The notes under the pieces: model-generated | The model's input: the letters and a program-made list of their open reading frames with translations, nothing else | What the model was told of the DNA's origin: nothing | Database searches by the model: none | From: SIG78 sp045587205 | GTDB taxonomy: Bacteria > Verrucomicrobiota > Lentisphaeria > Victivallales > Victivallaceae | Direction of reading: 5' to 3' | DNA length: 33,394 nucleotides | Assembly (NCBI GenBank): GCA_045587205.1 | Contig: JAZNBV010000008.1 | Span: 1 to 33,394 of the forward strand | Made by a program: the position numbers and the translations under genes | Shown: one piece after another, positions 1-8,762 of the stretch | How the letters are laid out: every line of letters begins with the position of its first letter | Numbering within the stretch: position 1 is the first letter of the stretch

Positions 1-165
1 GGAAATTTTGGGAGTTTTCTTTGCCGCTTTAAACCGGTGTTGCAACATCAAACCGTATTGCTTACAGTAAAGGCGGCAATATTTCCTCCCAAACCCTCCC
101 AATACTTCCCAATACTTCTCAATACTTCCCAAGCCGCCATCAACCGTACTGCCCGCGTATGCGGC
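1..165 (-). repeat. Dispersed foldback repeat, left copy
   Basis: Read on the minus strand, this segment matches 32919-33084 at roughly 90% identity by eye, so the two copies bracket the window in inverted orientation. In order on the minus strand it holds a GC hairpin unit (GCCGCATACGCGGGC), a 10-bp periodic tract (GTATTGGGAA type), and a foldback core at 21-79 whose ends TTGCCGC and GCGGCAA are perfect complements. It begins at or before the window edge. No credible protein is encoded. It is probably a chromosomal interspersed repeat of REP/MITE type; no transposase is present. Confidence 0.8.
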
Positions 166-219
166 TTGTTGCAATCAGGAATATCGGTCTCCGGGAACGG
201 AAAAAAAAGACAAAAAAAA

Positions 220-295
220 TGGCATCCCCACAGGGATTCGAACCCTGGTTGCCGGGATGAAAACCCGGTGTCCTAGGCCTCTAGACGATAGGGAC
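220..295 (-). tRNA. tRNA-Glu(UUC), copy 1
   Basis: This is a 76-nt cloverleaf on the minus strand with an encoded CCA end. The anticodon stem CCGGG/CCCGG encloses the loop TTTTCAT, giving anticodon TTC. The T-arm is CAGGG-TTCGAAT-CCCTG. The acceptor pairs are G1-U72 (wobble), U2-A71, C3-G70, C4-G69, C5-G68, U6-G67 (wobble) and A7-U66. The sequence is identical to the copy at 381-456. Two T-runs follow the CCA on the minus strand (202-219) and could terminate transcription. Confidence 0.95.
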
Positions 296-380
296 GCAAC
301 GCAGATCAACTTTTTGTCTGTTCAATAACTTTGCAGTCGCCCGGCAACTCATACTTCCGCCGGAATTTTGGACAAAAAAA

Positions 381-456
381 TGGCATCCCCACAGGGATTC
401 GAACCCTGGTTGCCGGGATGAAAACCCGGTGTCCTAGGCCTCTAGACGATAGGGAC
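381..456 (-). tRNA. tRNA-Glu(UUC), copy 2
   Basis: This is identical over 76 nt to the copy at 220-295, with the same TTC anticodon, encoded CCA and G1-U72 terminal wobble. The flanks are also similar (a poly-A tract just after the gene, and GCAAC just before it on the plus strand), which points to a tandem duplication. It is the promoter-proximal copy, so the pair is probably co-transcribed from upstream of 456. Confidence 0.95.
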
Positions 457-487
457 GCAACACAGACAAATCGTTGTCGTTGCATAT

Positions 488-515
488 AAGATACAGCATT
501 TTTTAAAAAATGCAA
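488..515 (-). promoter_or_regulatory. Candidate promoter of the tRNA-Glu pair
   Basis: On the minus strand a TTGCAT -35 (510-515) and a TATCTT -10 (488-493) are separated by 16 bp, about 30 bp upstream of the first tRNA. The spacer lies in a perfect AT-rich palindrome at 496-513 (GCATTTTTTAAAAAATGC). Confidence 0.45.
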
Positions 516-533
516 ATTATGTAACATAAAAAA

Positions 534-563
534 TTGCAAATTTTTAAAAAATTCCGCTATAAA
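534..563 (+). promoter_or_regulatory. Candidate promoter of the 633-8750 gene run
   Basis: A TTGCAA -35 (534-539) and a TATAAA -10 (558-563) are separated by 18 bp, about 70 bp upstream of the first gene. A second, weaker pair (TTGTAA at about 566, then TAAATT) lies just downstream. Confidence 0.4.
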
Positions 564-632
564 TCTTGTAATATCGTCAGGTTAATGTAAATTAAAGTAT
601 ATTTAACTTATTGTATAACAAACGGATTTCTT

Positions 633-2492
633 ATGGATTTGCAATACACCCTTATGAACAGCGCGGTTCTGCAGCGTACCGCAAGCAATGTTTCCTGCCA
701 CCCGGTCAGCGGCAAATGCCGCGCCGCCGGCAAGGTTCTGATGACAGTCCATCAGGATAAAACTGTATTGCCGGAACTTTCCGGCATCGAAGTTGGTTCG
801 GCAGAAAAAGGCAAACTCTCCGCAATGCTCAAAAATATCCCGACGGGGGGGCCCTACACAATAGAGCTGCAGATCGCCGGATCAAAGGAAAAAGCGCTTT
901 TCAAAGATATTCTGGTCGGCGACCTCTGGCTGCTGGCGGGACAGTCAAATATGGCAGACTCGGCGTACCGTCCCTCGCCCACGCCCGTTGAGCCGATGGT
1001 GCACGGGTTTTATATGGATAATACCTGGGGCATTGCCAAAGATCCCTTGCACGACACCACCCGCGCGGCAGCTCCGGTACACGGCGGCACCCCCGCCAAT
1101 CCTCCACGCAAAGACCGCGGTGCCGGTCCGGGCAGAGCGTTCGGCAATACGATGTTTCAAACCACCGGCGTACCGCAGGGGCTGATTGCCTGCGCTCACG
1201 GCGGAACCAGTCTGGAACAGTGGGCGCCGTCTAAAAAGCGTTTGAAAGGCAAGTCGCTGTACGGAGCGCTTTATGAACGCTTGCAGAATCTCGGCGGCAG
1301 AGTTGCCGGTGTTTTGTGGTATCAGGGCTGCAACAGCACCAATACCGCTGACAAGACGGCATCATTTGCCCGGGATACCCGGAAAGTGTTCAATGCCCTG
1401 CGCAGAGATTGCAAAGATCCGGAACTGCCGATCGTTTTTGCCCAGCTGGCAAGTTATATCAACGCGCCGGATTGTCAGCGTCAGTCGGAAAACTGGCTGA
1501 AAGTGCGTAACGACCAGTACGTAATGGGACAGAAACTTGCCAATACTGTTTGCGTGCCGACCATTGACCTGCCGCTGGCGGATACCATCCACATCTCTGC
1601 CGATGCCGCCGATACACTGGGTAAACGAATGGCGGAAGCAATGCTGAATCTGAAAGGCGTTTCCGGCACCGCTCCGCAGATCTGCGTAAAAAATATATCG
1701 CTCAAAAAATACCGCTATCCAGAATTTACCGAAGCGGTCATTACTTTTGACAATGTGACCGGTTCGCTCGTATCCGGCGCCAACCCCACCGGTTTTGCGC
1801 TGGTGAACAAGCAGGGCAAATATCACAGCGACGCCATCAATTGCCGTTTGGAAGGCTGCCGGGCGATCGTGATTTTCAAAACCTCGCTTTCAAAGCTGCG
1901 CAATCACCTGGCAGTAGCATACGGCGCATCCTGTCAGCCGCACGCCAATATTGTTGACAGCGCGAACCGTTCGCTGCCCTGTTTTTACCGGACATTTTCT
2001 CCTAAAGATGACGCCGTAACTGATTTTGTCTTTTCGGCACTGTTGAGCAAACCGATTTACGGCGACGAATCGCTGGAATCGCTGCATTACCCTGAAGATA
2101 TGGAAAATCTTAATTTTCGCTGCGCCACGACCAGCGACCTGTACCTCCGTTGCCCGAATTATGACGGATCCGATGAAAATTTGCGCAAAAGCCGGGTCTA
2201 TTACTTCTATTTCCAGATCGATGTGCCGGAAAAGATGTCGCTGCAGGTATTGTTCGGCGCCGATGCACCGTTTGCGCTTTATTGCGATAAAAAGGAAATC
2301 ATACGGGAATATACGGTCAATCCGGTAAATATCGATGAGTTTTCCAAGCAACTGGATATGGAACCGGGCAGACACGATTTTATCTGTGCATTTTCTTCTA
2401 ACTCCGGCAACGGCTGGGGCATAGCCTGCCGTTTTAAACGGCTGGACGGCAAAAAAATGCCGCAACTGGTTGAATTGGATGATTTACGGTAA
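633..2492 (+). CDS. Sialate O-acetylesterase-like SGNH hydrolase
   Basis: This 619-residue protein resembles the SASA/DUF303 family (sialate O-acetylesterases and CE6-type carbohydrate esterases), which remove acetyl groups from sugars. Catalytic blocks are visible: GQSNM at 103-107 with Ser105 as nucleophile, a CAHGGTSLEQW block near 187-197, WYQGCNS at 229-235 (oxyanion-hole Gly/Asn block), and D317-T-I-H320 as the acid/base pair. The order of blocks fits the family. The 240 or so residues after the esterase domain look like a beta-rich accessory domain that I cannot name. No signal peptide is evident, although these enzymes usually act outside the cytoplasm or on imported glycans. It leads a run of closely spaced genes; the Shine-Dalgarno is weak. 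The substrate is unproven. Confidence 0.8.
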   Translation: MDLQYTLMNSAVLQRTASNVSCHPVSGKCRAAGKVLMTVHQDKTVLPELSGIEVGSAEKGKLSAMLKNIPTGGPYTIELQIAGSKEKALFKDILVGDLWLLAGQSNMADSAYRPSPTPVEPMVHGFYMDNTWGIAKDPLHDTTRAAAPVHGGTPANPPRKDRGAGPGRAFGNTMFQTTGVPQGLIACAHGGTSLEQWAPSKKRLKGKSLYGALYERLQNLGGRVAGVLWYQGCNSTNTADKTASFARDTRKVFNALRRDCKDPELPIVFAQLASYINAPDCQRQSENWLKVRNDQYVMGQKLANTVCVPTIDLPLADTIHISADAADTLGKRMAEAMLNLKGVSGTAPQICVKNISLKKYRYPEFTEAVITFDNVTGSLVSGANPTGFALVNKQGKYHSDAINCRLEGCRAIVIFKTSLSKLRNHLAVAYGASCQPHANIVDSANRSLPCFYRTFSPKDDAVTDFVFSALLSKPIYGDESLESLHYPEDMENLNFRCATTSDLYLRCPNYDGSDENLRKSRVYYFYFQIDVPEKMSLQVLFGADAPFALYCDKKEIIREYTVNPVNIDEFSKQLDMEPGRHDFICAFSSNSGNGWGIACRFKRLDGKKMPQLVELDDLR

Positions 2493-2515
2493 AAAATAAA
2501 GAAAGGGATTAAAAA

Positions 2516-3391
2516 ATGGCTGAAAACGAAAACAAAGTTGAAAACGTCGAAAAAGTTGAAACTCCCGCCGCGCCCAAAAAGAGCAAAACCAAAAAAATCT
2601 TGAGTATCATCGGCTGGGTTCTGGCAGTGATCGTGGTGATACTCCTGCTGGTGATCTGGCAGATCGACCGCATTGCCGCCTCCGGCACCCGCACCGTGGG
2701 CAGTATGCTCACCGGAACCAAGGTGGATATCCGGGATGTTACGATCCGCCCATTTGCCGGTCTGGTCATTCTCAAAGATTTCTCTGTCGGCAATCCGGAA
2801 GGATTCCACAATCCGCAGGCAATCAAACTGGGCAAACTGCATATCGATGTGGCTATGGGGTCTCTTTTGAGCGATAAGATCATTGTTGACTATGTGGAAG
2901 TTTCCGGTGTGGCTATCGATATGGAATATGCTTTCGGCAAAGGCAGCAATCTGGATGTGATCCTCAAGAATGTGGAAAAAGCCTCCGGCGCCGACAAAAA
3001 GGAAGCCGAAAAGGAAGCCGAAAAGAAAACTGATGACAAAGCCGCCCAAAAGCAGGTGGTTATCCGCAAACTCATATTGCGCGACTCCAAAGTGACCATC
3101 TCTTCGGGCGTTACGCACACTTCAATGGTCATTCCGCTGATCCCCATTGAAATGGAAAATGTCGGCGAAGGCAAAGATATTGCCGGTACCATCAGCGAAG
3201 TTTTGAGCAGGATCATTCTGGAAATCGGCAAAGTGGTCAACTTTGACAAGATCGGTCAATCACTCTCCGATGCCGGCAGCGGCATTGCCGACGGCGTGGG
3301 CAAAGCCGCCGATGCCACCGGAAAAACAATCAACAATACGCTTGATAAATCTGTAAAACTGCTCAAAAAACTGCCCGGACTGGGTAAATAA
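2516..3391 (+). CDS. AsmA-like membrane-anchored protein
   Basis: This 291-residue protein has a charged cytoplasmic head (1-27), one transmembrane helix (28-48), then an extracytoplasmic region. Residues about 60-140 (pattern GTKVDIRDVTIRP, then LKDFSVGNPEGF) read like the repeating beta-strand unit of AsmA/DUF748/YdbH-type proteins, which work in outer-membrane biogenesis and lipid transport between membranes. A Lys/Glu-rich linker lies near 161-180 and a Gly/Ala amphipathic tail at the end. It is much shorter than full-length AsmA (about 600 residues). The start follows a GAAAGGG ribosome site. It lies 23 bp after the esterase gene and 35 bp before dapB. The family assignment is moderate; the function is inferred. 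Confidence 0.65.
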   Translation: MAENENKVENVEKVETPAAPKKSKTKKILSIIGWVLAVIVVILLLVIWQIDRIAASGTRTVGSMLTGTKVDIRDVTIRPFAGLVILKDFSVGNPEGFHNPQAIKLGKLHIDVAMGSLLSDKIIVDYVEVSGVAIDMEYAFGKGSNLDVILKNVEKASGADKKEAEKEAEKKTDDKAAQKQVVIRKLILRDSKVTISSGVTHTSMVIPLIPIEMENVGEGKDIAGTISEVLSRIILEIGKVVNFDKIGQSLSDAGSGIADGVGKAADATGKTINNTLDKSVKLLKKLPGLGK

Positions 3392-3426
3392 TCATACAAA
3401 AAATCTTGAAAAAAGGAATATAAATA

Positions 3427-4233
3427 ATGTCGAAAATCCGTGTTTGCGTAATCGGCGCCGCCGGCCGAATGGGGCGCCGCCTGGTAACAGCTATTGTAGA
3501 AAGCAGCGATCTCCAGCTCTCCGGAGCCGTGGAAATCGCGGGCAATCCGCTGCTGGGCAGCGATGCCGGAACCGTTGCCGGAGTCGGTGCCGCCGGCGTA
3601 TTGATCACAGATAATCTTGACGAAGCGCTGAAAAATTCCGATGCAGTGATCAACTTCAGCACTTCCGGTGTGGTGGACGCTGCAAAAAAATGCGTTGCCG
3701 CCAACTGCAGTGCGGTCATCGGCACCACGGCGCTGCCTGATGCAGATAAAGACGCATTGAAAGAACTTGCCAAAACCGGCCGGATCGTTTTTGCCCCCAA
3801 TATGAGTGTGGGAGTTAATCTGCTTTTCCACCTGACCAATATTGTAGCGGGCCTGCTGGCGGATTATGATTGCGAAATCATTGAAATGCACCACAATCAG
3901 AAAAAAGATGCCCCCAGCGGTACCGCTGAACGGTTGGGTGAAATTGCTGCCGCCGCCCGGAATCAGAGTTACAAAGAAGTTGTCCGTCACGGCCGTGAAG
4001 GCATTGTCGGAGCGCGTACACCTTCTGAAATCGGTATGCACTCGATGCGCGGCGGCGATGTGGTCGGTGATCACACGGTCGTTTTTGCCACCGGCGGCGA
4101 ACGCGTAGAACTCACTCACAAAGCCTCCAGCCGCGACACATTCGTCAAAGGCGCTCTGCGTGCGGTACGCTTTTTGAGCAATGCTTCTCCCGGCAAGATC
4201 TACGATATGCAGGACATCCTGGGCCTGCGTTGA
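3427..4233 (+). CDS. dapB: 4-hydroxy-tetrahydrodipicolinate reductase
   Basis: DapB carries out the NAD(P)H-dependent reduction step of the diaminopimelate/lysine pathway in the cytoplasm, supplying both lysine and the peptidoglycan cross-linking residue. The protein has 268 residues, normal for the family. The N-terminal Rossmann motif is IGAAGRMGRRLV (residues about 8-19). The signature HHNQKKDAPSGTA starts at H155; H155/H156 and K159 align with the catalytic His and Lys of E. coli DapB. An AAGGA ribosome site precedes the ATG. It is followed 17 bp later by lpxB, so two envelope-precursor genes sit together. Confidence 0.95.
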   Translation: MSKIRVCVIGAAGRMGRRLVTAIVESSDLQLSGAVEIAGNPLLGSDAGTVAGVGAAGVLITDNLDEALKNSDAVINFSTSGVVDAAKKCVAANCSAVIGTTALPDADKDALKELAKTGRIVFAPNMSVGVNLLFHLTNIVAGLLADYDCEIIEMHHNQKKDAPSGTAERLGEIAAAARNQSYKEVVRHGREGIVGARTPSEIGMHSMRGGDVVGDHTVVFATGGERVELTHKASSRDTFVKGALRAVRFLSNASPGKIYDMQDILGLR

Positions 4234-4250
4234 GCAGAAAGTTGTAATAT

Positions 4251-5435
4251 ATGCGGAAAATATGGATAATGGCCGGTGAAGCCTCCGGCGATATTTACGG
4301 TGCGGCGCTGGCTGAAGATCTGCGCAAATGCGGCGCAGCGCAGGGCGTAGATGTGGAAATCGGCGGGATGGGTGGCCCTGCTATGCAGTCTGCCGGAGTC
4401 AAACGCACAGTCGATTCCACGGAACTGGGTGTGGTGGGTTTTGTAGAGATACTTAAACACATTTTCACCTTTATCGGCATTTTCCGCAAACTGGTGCGTA
4501 CAGTAAAAGCAGAACGCCCGGATGCAGTGATCCTGATCGATTATCCCACATTCAATATGCTTTTCGGCAGACAGGTGCAGAAACTGGGTATTCCGGTGAT
4601 CTGGTATGTAAGTCCGCACGTCTGGGTGTGGGGCAAGCGGCGGATACCCAAACTGGCGAAACTCTGCTGCAAGATGCTGGTGATCTTTCCCTTTGAGCCG
4701 GAGGTTTACGCTTCCAGCGGTCTGGATACAGAATTTGTAGGCCACCCCCTGCTTGATATGGTCGATGCCCGGCGCGACAACTCCATTGTGCGCGACGATA
4801 AGCTCGTAGCCCTGCTGCCCGGCAGCCGCACTATGGAAATAGAACGGCTGCTTGAGCCGATGCTCGGAACTGTTCTGGAATTGATAAAAAAAGATCCCGG
4901 ACTGCGTTTTGTAGTAACCACCCCGCGCGAAAAAGTGGCTCTGCAATGTCAGAAATTGATCGATAAATTCCGCTCCAATCACCCCGATCTGCCGGAAATC
5001 CCGGTGGAAACCGGCAAACCCGCCTACTATCAGCAGGCTGCCGGTACCGGTCTGGCGGCATCCGGCACAGTTACAGTGGAATCCGCCATTGCCGGGCTAC
5101 CGTTGGTGGTCATCTACAAAGTCAACTGGATATCGGTGATAATTGCCGCTATGCTGGTAAAACTTTTCCGCAATTCTTTTGTTATGCCCAATATCATTGC
5201 CAATAAACGGGTCTATGAAGAGTTTTTCCAGCACAAAGTTGTCCCCGCATTGCTGGCGCCGGCAATGGAACGCATATTGCCCGGCGGTTCAGAGCGCAGC
5301 CGCGTGATGAGTGATATGCAGGAAGTACGCACATTGCTCGGCGATGATGGTATTGCCCGCAAAAAAGCCAGCTGCCGCGCAGCCGAAGCCGTGTGGCATA
5401 CAGTATATGACTCAAACAGTAAAATGCTCAAATAA
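4251..5435 (+). CDS. lpxB: Lipid-A-disaccharide synthase
   Basis: LpxB (glycosyltransferase family 19) joins UDP-2,3-diacylglucosamine and lipid X into the beta-1,6-linked disaccharide of lipid A, on the inner face of the inner membrane. The protein has 394 residues, close to the usual 380-390. The N-terminal MAGEASGDIYG block, the central LLPGSRTMEIERLL block and the C-terminal glycosyltransferase region are all recognisable. Its presence shows that the organism makes lipid A, so it has a Gram-negative outer membrane. The start at the ATG 17 bp after dapB has only a weak ribosome site, suggesting translational coupling. The lipoprotein gene follows after 12 bp. Confidence 0.95.
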   Translation: MRKIWIMAGEASGDIYGAALAEDLRKCGAAQGVDVEIGGMGGPAMQSAGVKRTVDSTELGVVGFVEILKHIFTFIGIFRKLVRTVKAERPDAVILIDYPTFNMLFGRQVQKLGIPVIWYVSPHVWVWGKRRIPKLAKLCCKMLVIFPFEPEVYASSGLDTEFVGHPLLDMVDARRDNSIVRDDKLVALLPGSRTMEIERLLEPMLGTVLELIKKDPGLRFVVTTPREKVALQCQKLIDKFRSNHPDLPEIPVETGKPAYYQQAAGTGLAASGTVTVESAIAGLPLVVIYKVNWISVIIAAMLVKLFRNSFVMPNIIANKRVYEEFFQHKVVPALLAPAMERILPGGSERSRVMSDMQEVRTLLGDDGIARKKASCRAAEAVWHTVYDSNSKMLK

Positions 5436-5447
5436 AGGTAAAAAAAA

Positions 5448-6188
5448 ATGAAAAAAATCCGTTTAATTGTTATAACATTATCTGTAATGCTGTTGAGTGC
5501 AATCATAACCAACGGATGCGCCAGTGCCGGTTATTATCAGGATCAGGCAGTTCAGAGCGCCCGGGCATTCCTGCTGGAAGAAATGCCGGAGATACCGCTT
5601 ATGGAACAGGAATATATCAAATTTAACCGCCCGTTTATGCTGGCATCGCAGTTGAGCGGTAATTACTCTACCGGCACCGCGCAGATCTGCGTGTGCTGGA
5701 TGACCCCCGGCAACCCCGATGTATATATGGTTTACGGTACCGGCAGTATGCGGATGATCGACTGGCACCCGGTGCGGGTGATCCGCAAAAATTTCAAGCA
5801 CCCGCAGCAGATCTATCTTACGCTGGCGGGCAGAGCGGCAGCGGAATTGATCCAGCAGCAGTATGGATTGCTTTCAGCAGCATCGCTCAATCATATCCGC
5901 TTTACCCTGCCGGGAGTATGGAAGTGCAATATACCGCTGGACAGCAATCCGGATACAAAAATAACTCCGGAAGCTCTGGCAAAAGCCGGAAAATTGCCGC
6001 GCTATGTTTTAGCGTGGGAACTTGTTGAAAACGGCAGAAAAATCTATTCAGTCTGGGGCGGAACGGCGGTCAATGATAAACTGGAAGGCTTCAGAATGTA
6101 TTTCAGCGGACTTTATCCGGAAGAAAATTTCCGGGCAGCACTGCTTGATACTGCTCCGCTGATTGCACCGTATGGCGGCGGGGAATGA
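5448..6188 (+). CDS. Probable lipoprotein of unknown function
   Basis: I do not recognise this 246-residue protein. The N-terminus is a typical export signal: KK, a hydrophobic stretch (6-20), then T21-N-G-C24, a loose lipobox (Asn and Thr at -2/-3 rather than Ala/Leu). Cys24 is the likely lipidated residue. The mature part is mixed alpha/beta with no repeats or obvious catalytic motif. An AAAGG ribosome site precedes the ATG. Its position between lpxB and yicC suggests an envelope role but gives no function. Confidence 0.7.
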   Translation: MKKIRLIVITLSVMLLSAIITNGCASAGYYQDQAVQSARAFLLEEMPEIPLMEQEYIKFNRPFMLASQLSGNYSTGTAQICVCWMTPGNPDVYMVYGTGSMRMIDWHPVRVIRKNFKHPQQIYLTLAGRAAAELIQQQYGLLSAASLNHIRFTLPGVWKCNIPLDSNPDTKITPEALAKAGKLPRYVLAWELVENGRKIYSVWGGTAVNDKLEGFRMYFSGLYPEENFRAALLDTAPLIAPYGGGE

Positions 6189-6211
6189 CTCGGAACAAAA
6201 GGTAACTGTCT

Positions 6212-7087
6212 ATGAGTATAGCAAGTATGACCGGATTCGGCTCCGGCAATGCCGAAATCAATGGTTACAGTGTCTGTGCAGAAATCAGCACTGTAAACCG
6301 CAAACAGTTGGAAATCCGTTTTTCGCTGCCGCGTGATATTGCTGCGCTGGAAGTGGAACTGCGTAAACTTTTGCAGAGCGAACTCTCGCGCGGGCAGGTT
6401 TCTGTGCGGATGACCGCCAGAAATATCAACAGCACCGCCGCTGCCGGAATCAACCGCGACCGGGTAAAAAGCCTGATTGAAGCTGCACGCGAGCTGGGCA
6501 GGGAATTCAACGCCAACGGCGAACTTTCCATAGCCCAGGTGCTGACTATGCCCGGAGTCTTTGAAGAAAGTTCCGAAGCAATCTCCGACGACCTCAAACA
6601 GGCGGCTTTTCAGGCATTGAAAAAGGCTGCTGATGCCCTCAATGCAATGCGCCGGACAGAAGGCGAAGCACTGAAAAATGAATTGGAAGAACGCCTTGCC
6701 CTGCTGGAAAATATGCATTCTGCTCTGCTGCCGGCAACTGCAGAGATCGAAGGGCAGATCAAACAGCGCCTGCTGGATAAACTTGCAAATTCCAATCTGC
6801 CGGTGGATATCAATGATGAGCGTTTCCTGAAAGAGATGCTCTATTACGCGGATAAGTCGGATGTTACCGAAGAATTGACCCGCTTGTCCAGCCACTTTGT
6901 ACAGTTCCGCAACTTCCTCAACGGCACTCCCGGCGGCGGCCGGAGTATGGATTTTCTGGTACAGGAAATGTTCCGCGAAATCACCACATTAGGCAATAAA
7001 GCCGGTTCCGGTCCGGTTGCCGAAATTGTAGTGCGGTTCAAAAGCGAACTGGAAAAGATCCGGGAACAGATCCAGAATGTTGAATAA
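6212..7087 (+). CDS. yicC: YicC/YloC family endoribonuclease
   Basis: This 291-residue protein carries both conserved ends of the YicC family: an N-terminal SMTGFGSG block (residues 5-12) followed by VNRKQLEIRFSLP, and a C-terminal block with QEMFREITTLGNKAG and a long helix ending the protein. Family members are hexameric RNases; E. coli YicC takes part in degrading the small RNA RyhB. AAAGG lies upstream of the ATG. It is often found beside gmk and rpoZ, but here it sits between an unknown lipoprotein and cysE. Confidence 0.9.
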   Translation: MSIASMTGFGSGNAEINGYSVCAEISTVNRKQLEIRFSLPRDIAALEVELRKLLQSELSRGQVSVRMTARNINSTAAAGINRDRVKSLIEAARELGREFNANGELSIAQVLTMPGVFEESSEAISDDLKQAAFQALKKAADALNAMRRTEGEALKNELEERLALLENMHSALLPATAEIEGQIKQRLLDKLANSNLPVDINDERFLKEMLYYADKSDVTEELTRLSSHFVQFRNFLNGTPGGGRSMDFLVQEMFREITTLGNKAGSGPVAEIVVRFKSELEKIREQIQNVE

Positions 7088-7107
7088 AAATCATTGGGGA
7101 TATATCG

Positions 7108-8067
7108 ATGAAAAAACTTTATAAAAATAACAATTTCTATCTGGAAAAATCCCAACTTGCGGAATTGACCGCTGCATTGTGCGACAGTTACAGCAACGGT
7201 TTCGGTGTAAATGTTGAAGAAGGCGCCAATCTGCCGCGGCGCCGGGAAATATTGTCAGTCACCGGTAAACTCGAAGAACTTCTTTTTCCCGGCTTTGACG
7301 GCGAAGAACGTTACCGGCTCGATACCATATCTTACAGCGCTGCCAAACTGCTTGAATCTGTTTACGGCGAACTTTGCGAACTTACGGTACGCTGTTTCTG
7401 CTATATGTGCAAAAAAAGCGGTTCATCGCACAACTGCCATACCGAGGAACGCAGCCGCGAAGCAGTAATGGCGCTCCTGCAGACCCTGCCCGAACTGCGC
7501 GACATTGCCCGCAGCGACATCGAAGCGGCATATTCCGGTGACCCCGCCGCCCGCAGTATGGATGAAATCATCATCAGTTATCCGGCTGTAAAAGCCATTG
7601 AAATACAGCGTATGGCGCACGTGCTTTACAAGCACGATGTGCCTTTTATTCCGCGTATGATGACCGAATACGCCCACAGCATCACCGGCATAGATATCAA
7701 TCCGGGTGCGGAGATCGGGCGCGGATTTTTCATTGACCACGGTACCGGGGTCGTGATCGGCGAAACGGCTCATATCGGCAATAATGTGCGGCTCTATCAG
7801 GGGGTGACGCTCGGCGCGCTTTCGTTCCCCAAAGATTCCTGCGGTATGCTGATAAAAGGTCTGCGCCGCCACCCGACAATTGAAGATAATGTCACGATCT
7901 ACGCCAACGCCACCGTGCTTGGTGATGTAACCATCGGTGCCGGCTCCGTACTCGGCGGCAACGTATGGGTAACTGAAAGTCTGCCGCCGGGAACCAAAGT
8001 GGTTGCACCGGCAGAAAACCTGATCCGTTACCGCAAAGAAGCAGAAAAAAACGATGGTGCCAGATGA
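7108..8067 (+). CDS. cysE: Serine O-acetyltransferase
   Basis: The enzyme acetylates L-serine with acetyl-CoA to O-acetylserine, the carbon precursor of cysteine. The 319 residues are longer than E. coli CysE (273). The first 130 or so residues form a helical N-terminal domain. The catalytic part is a left-handed beta-helix built of hexapeptide repeats (about 195-300), with the diagnostic IDHGTGVVIGETAHIG block near 207-222 and GVTLG following. Its C-terminal tail lies next to yggS, whose ATG overlaps the cysE stop in ATGA. No cysK is in the window. The assignment is sure; feedback inhibition by cysteine is typical of the family but cannot be read here. Confidence 0.93.
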   Translation: MKKLYKNNNFYLEKSQLAELTAALCDSYSNGFGVNVEEGANLPRRREILSVTGKLEELLFPGFDGEERYRLDTISYSAAKLLESVYGELCELTVRCFCYMCKKSGSSHNCHTEERSREAVMALLQTLPELRDIARSDIEAAYSGDPAARSMDEIIISYPAVKAIEIQRMAHVLYKHDVPFIPRMMTEYAHSITGIDINPGAEIGRGFFIDHGTGVVIGETAHIGNNVRLYQGVTLGALSFPKDSCGMLIKGLRRHPTIEDNVTIYANATVLGDVTIGAGSVLGGNVWVTESLPPGTKVVAPAENLIRYRKEAEKNDGAR

Positions 8068-8750
8068 GTACATTTGCTGAAGAATATCAACTTTTGCAAG
8101 CTGATCTGCAGAAAGTGCTTGCCGCGTGCAAACGCCCTGCGGATGCAGTAAAAATTCTGGCCGTCAGCAAAACTTTTCCCATAGAGGCTGTTCAGGAAGC
8201 CTATGCCGCCGGCGTGCGAATGTTCGGCGAAAACAAGATTCAGGAACTTATGTTCAAAGCCGGAGCGCTTTCCTCCGATATAGAGTGGCACTTTATCGGC
8301 CATTTGCAGAGCAACAAAGCCGCCAAAGCTGTGCAGTACGCCAGCTGGATACATTCTGTGGATTCAGTAAAACTGCTCAACAAACTCGACCGCGCCGCCG
8401 CAGAATTGAATAAACGCCCGGTGATATTACTGGAAGTAAATTCCGGAGAAAGCGCCAAATCAGGTGTGGATTACACTGAATTGCGCGAGCTGGCGCAGGC
8501 TGCGGTCAATGCGGACAATCTGGATTGGCGCGGACTTATGACTATGGCACCTTTGAGCGATGATCCGGCTGTATGGAGTGCGGCATTTGCCCGTTTGAGT
8601 CAGGCAAGAGATGAATTGGAAAAAACTTTTTCCATAACCCTGCCCGAACTCTCAATGGGTATGACCGGCGACTTTGCAGAAGCAGTGCAGAACAATTCAA
8701 CGATCATCCGCATCGGCAGCCGCCTCTTCGGCAAACGCTTTTACGCCTGA
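8064..8750 (+). CDS. YggS/PROSC-type PLP homeostasis protein
   Basis: This 228-residue single-domain TIM-barrel protein binds pyridoxal 5'-phosphate and buffers the cellular PLP pool; it is not a known enzyme. Evidence includes the PLP-lysine block LAVSKTFP near 31-38, HFIGHLQSNKAAK, LSMGMTGDF in the phosphate-binding region, and IRIGSRLFG at the end. The start overlaps the cysE stop by 4 bp (ATGA), so the two are translationally coupled. It is the last gene of the plus-strand run; mfd converges from the other side after 34 bp. Confidence 0.92.
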   Translation: MSTFAEEYQLLQADLQKVLAACKRPADAVKILAVSKTFPIEAVQEAYAAGVRMFGENKIQELMFKAGALSSDIEWHFIGHLQSNKAAKAVQYASWIHSVDSVKLLNKLDRAAAELNKRPVILLEVNSGESAKSGVDYTELRELAQAAVNADNLDWRGLMTMAPLSDDPAVWSAAFARLSQARDELEKTFSITLPELSMGMTGDFAEAVQNNSTIIRIGSRLFGKRFYA

Positions 8751-8762
8751 AAAACTCTGCCG

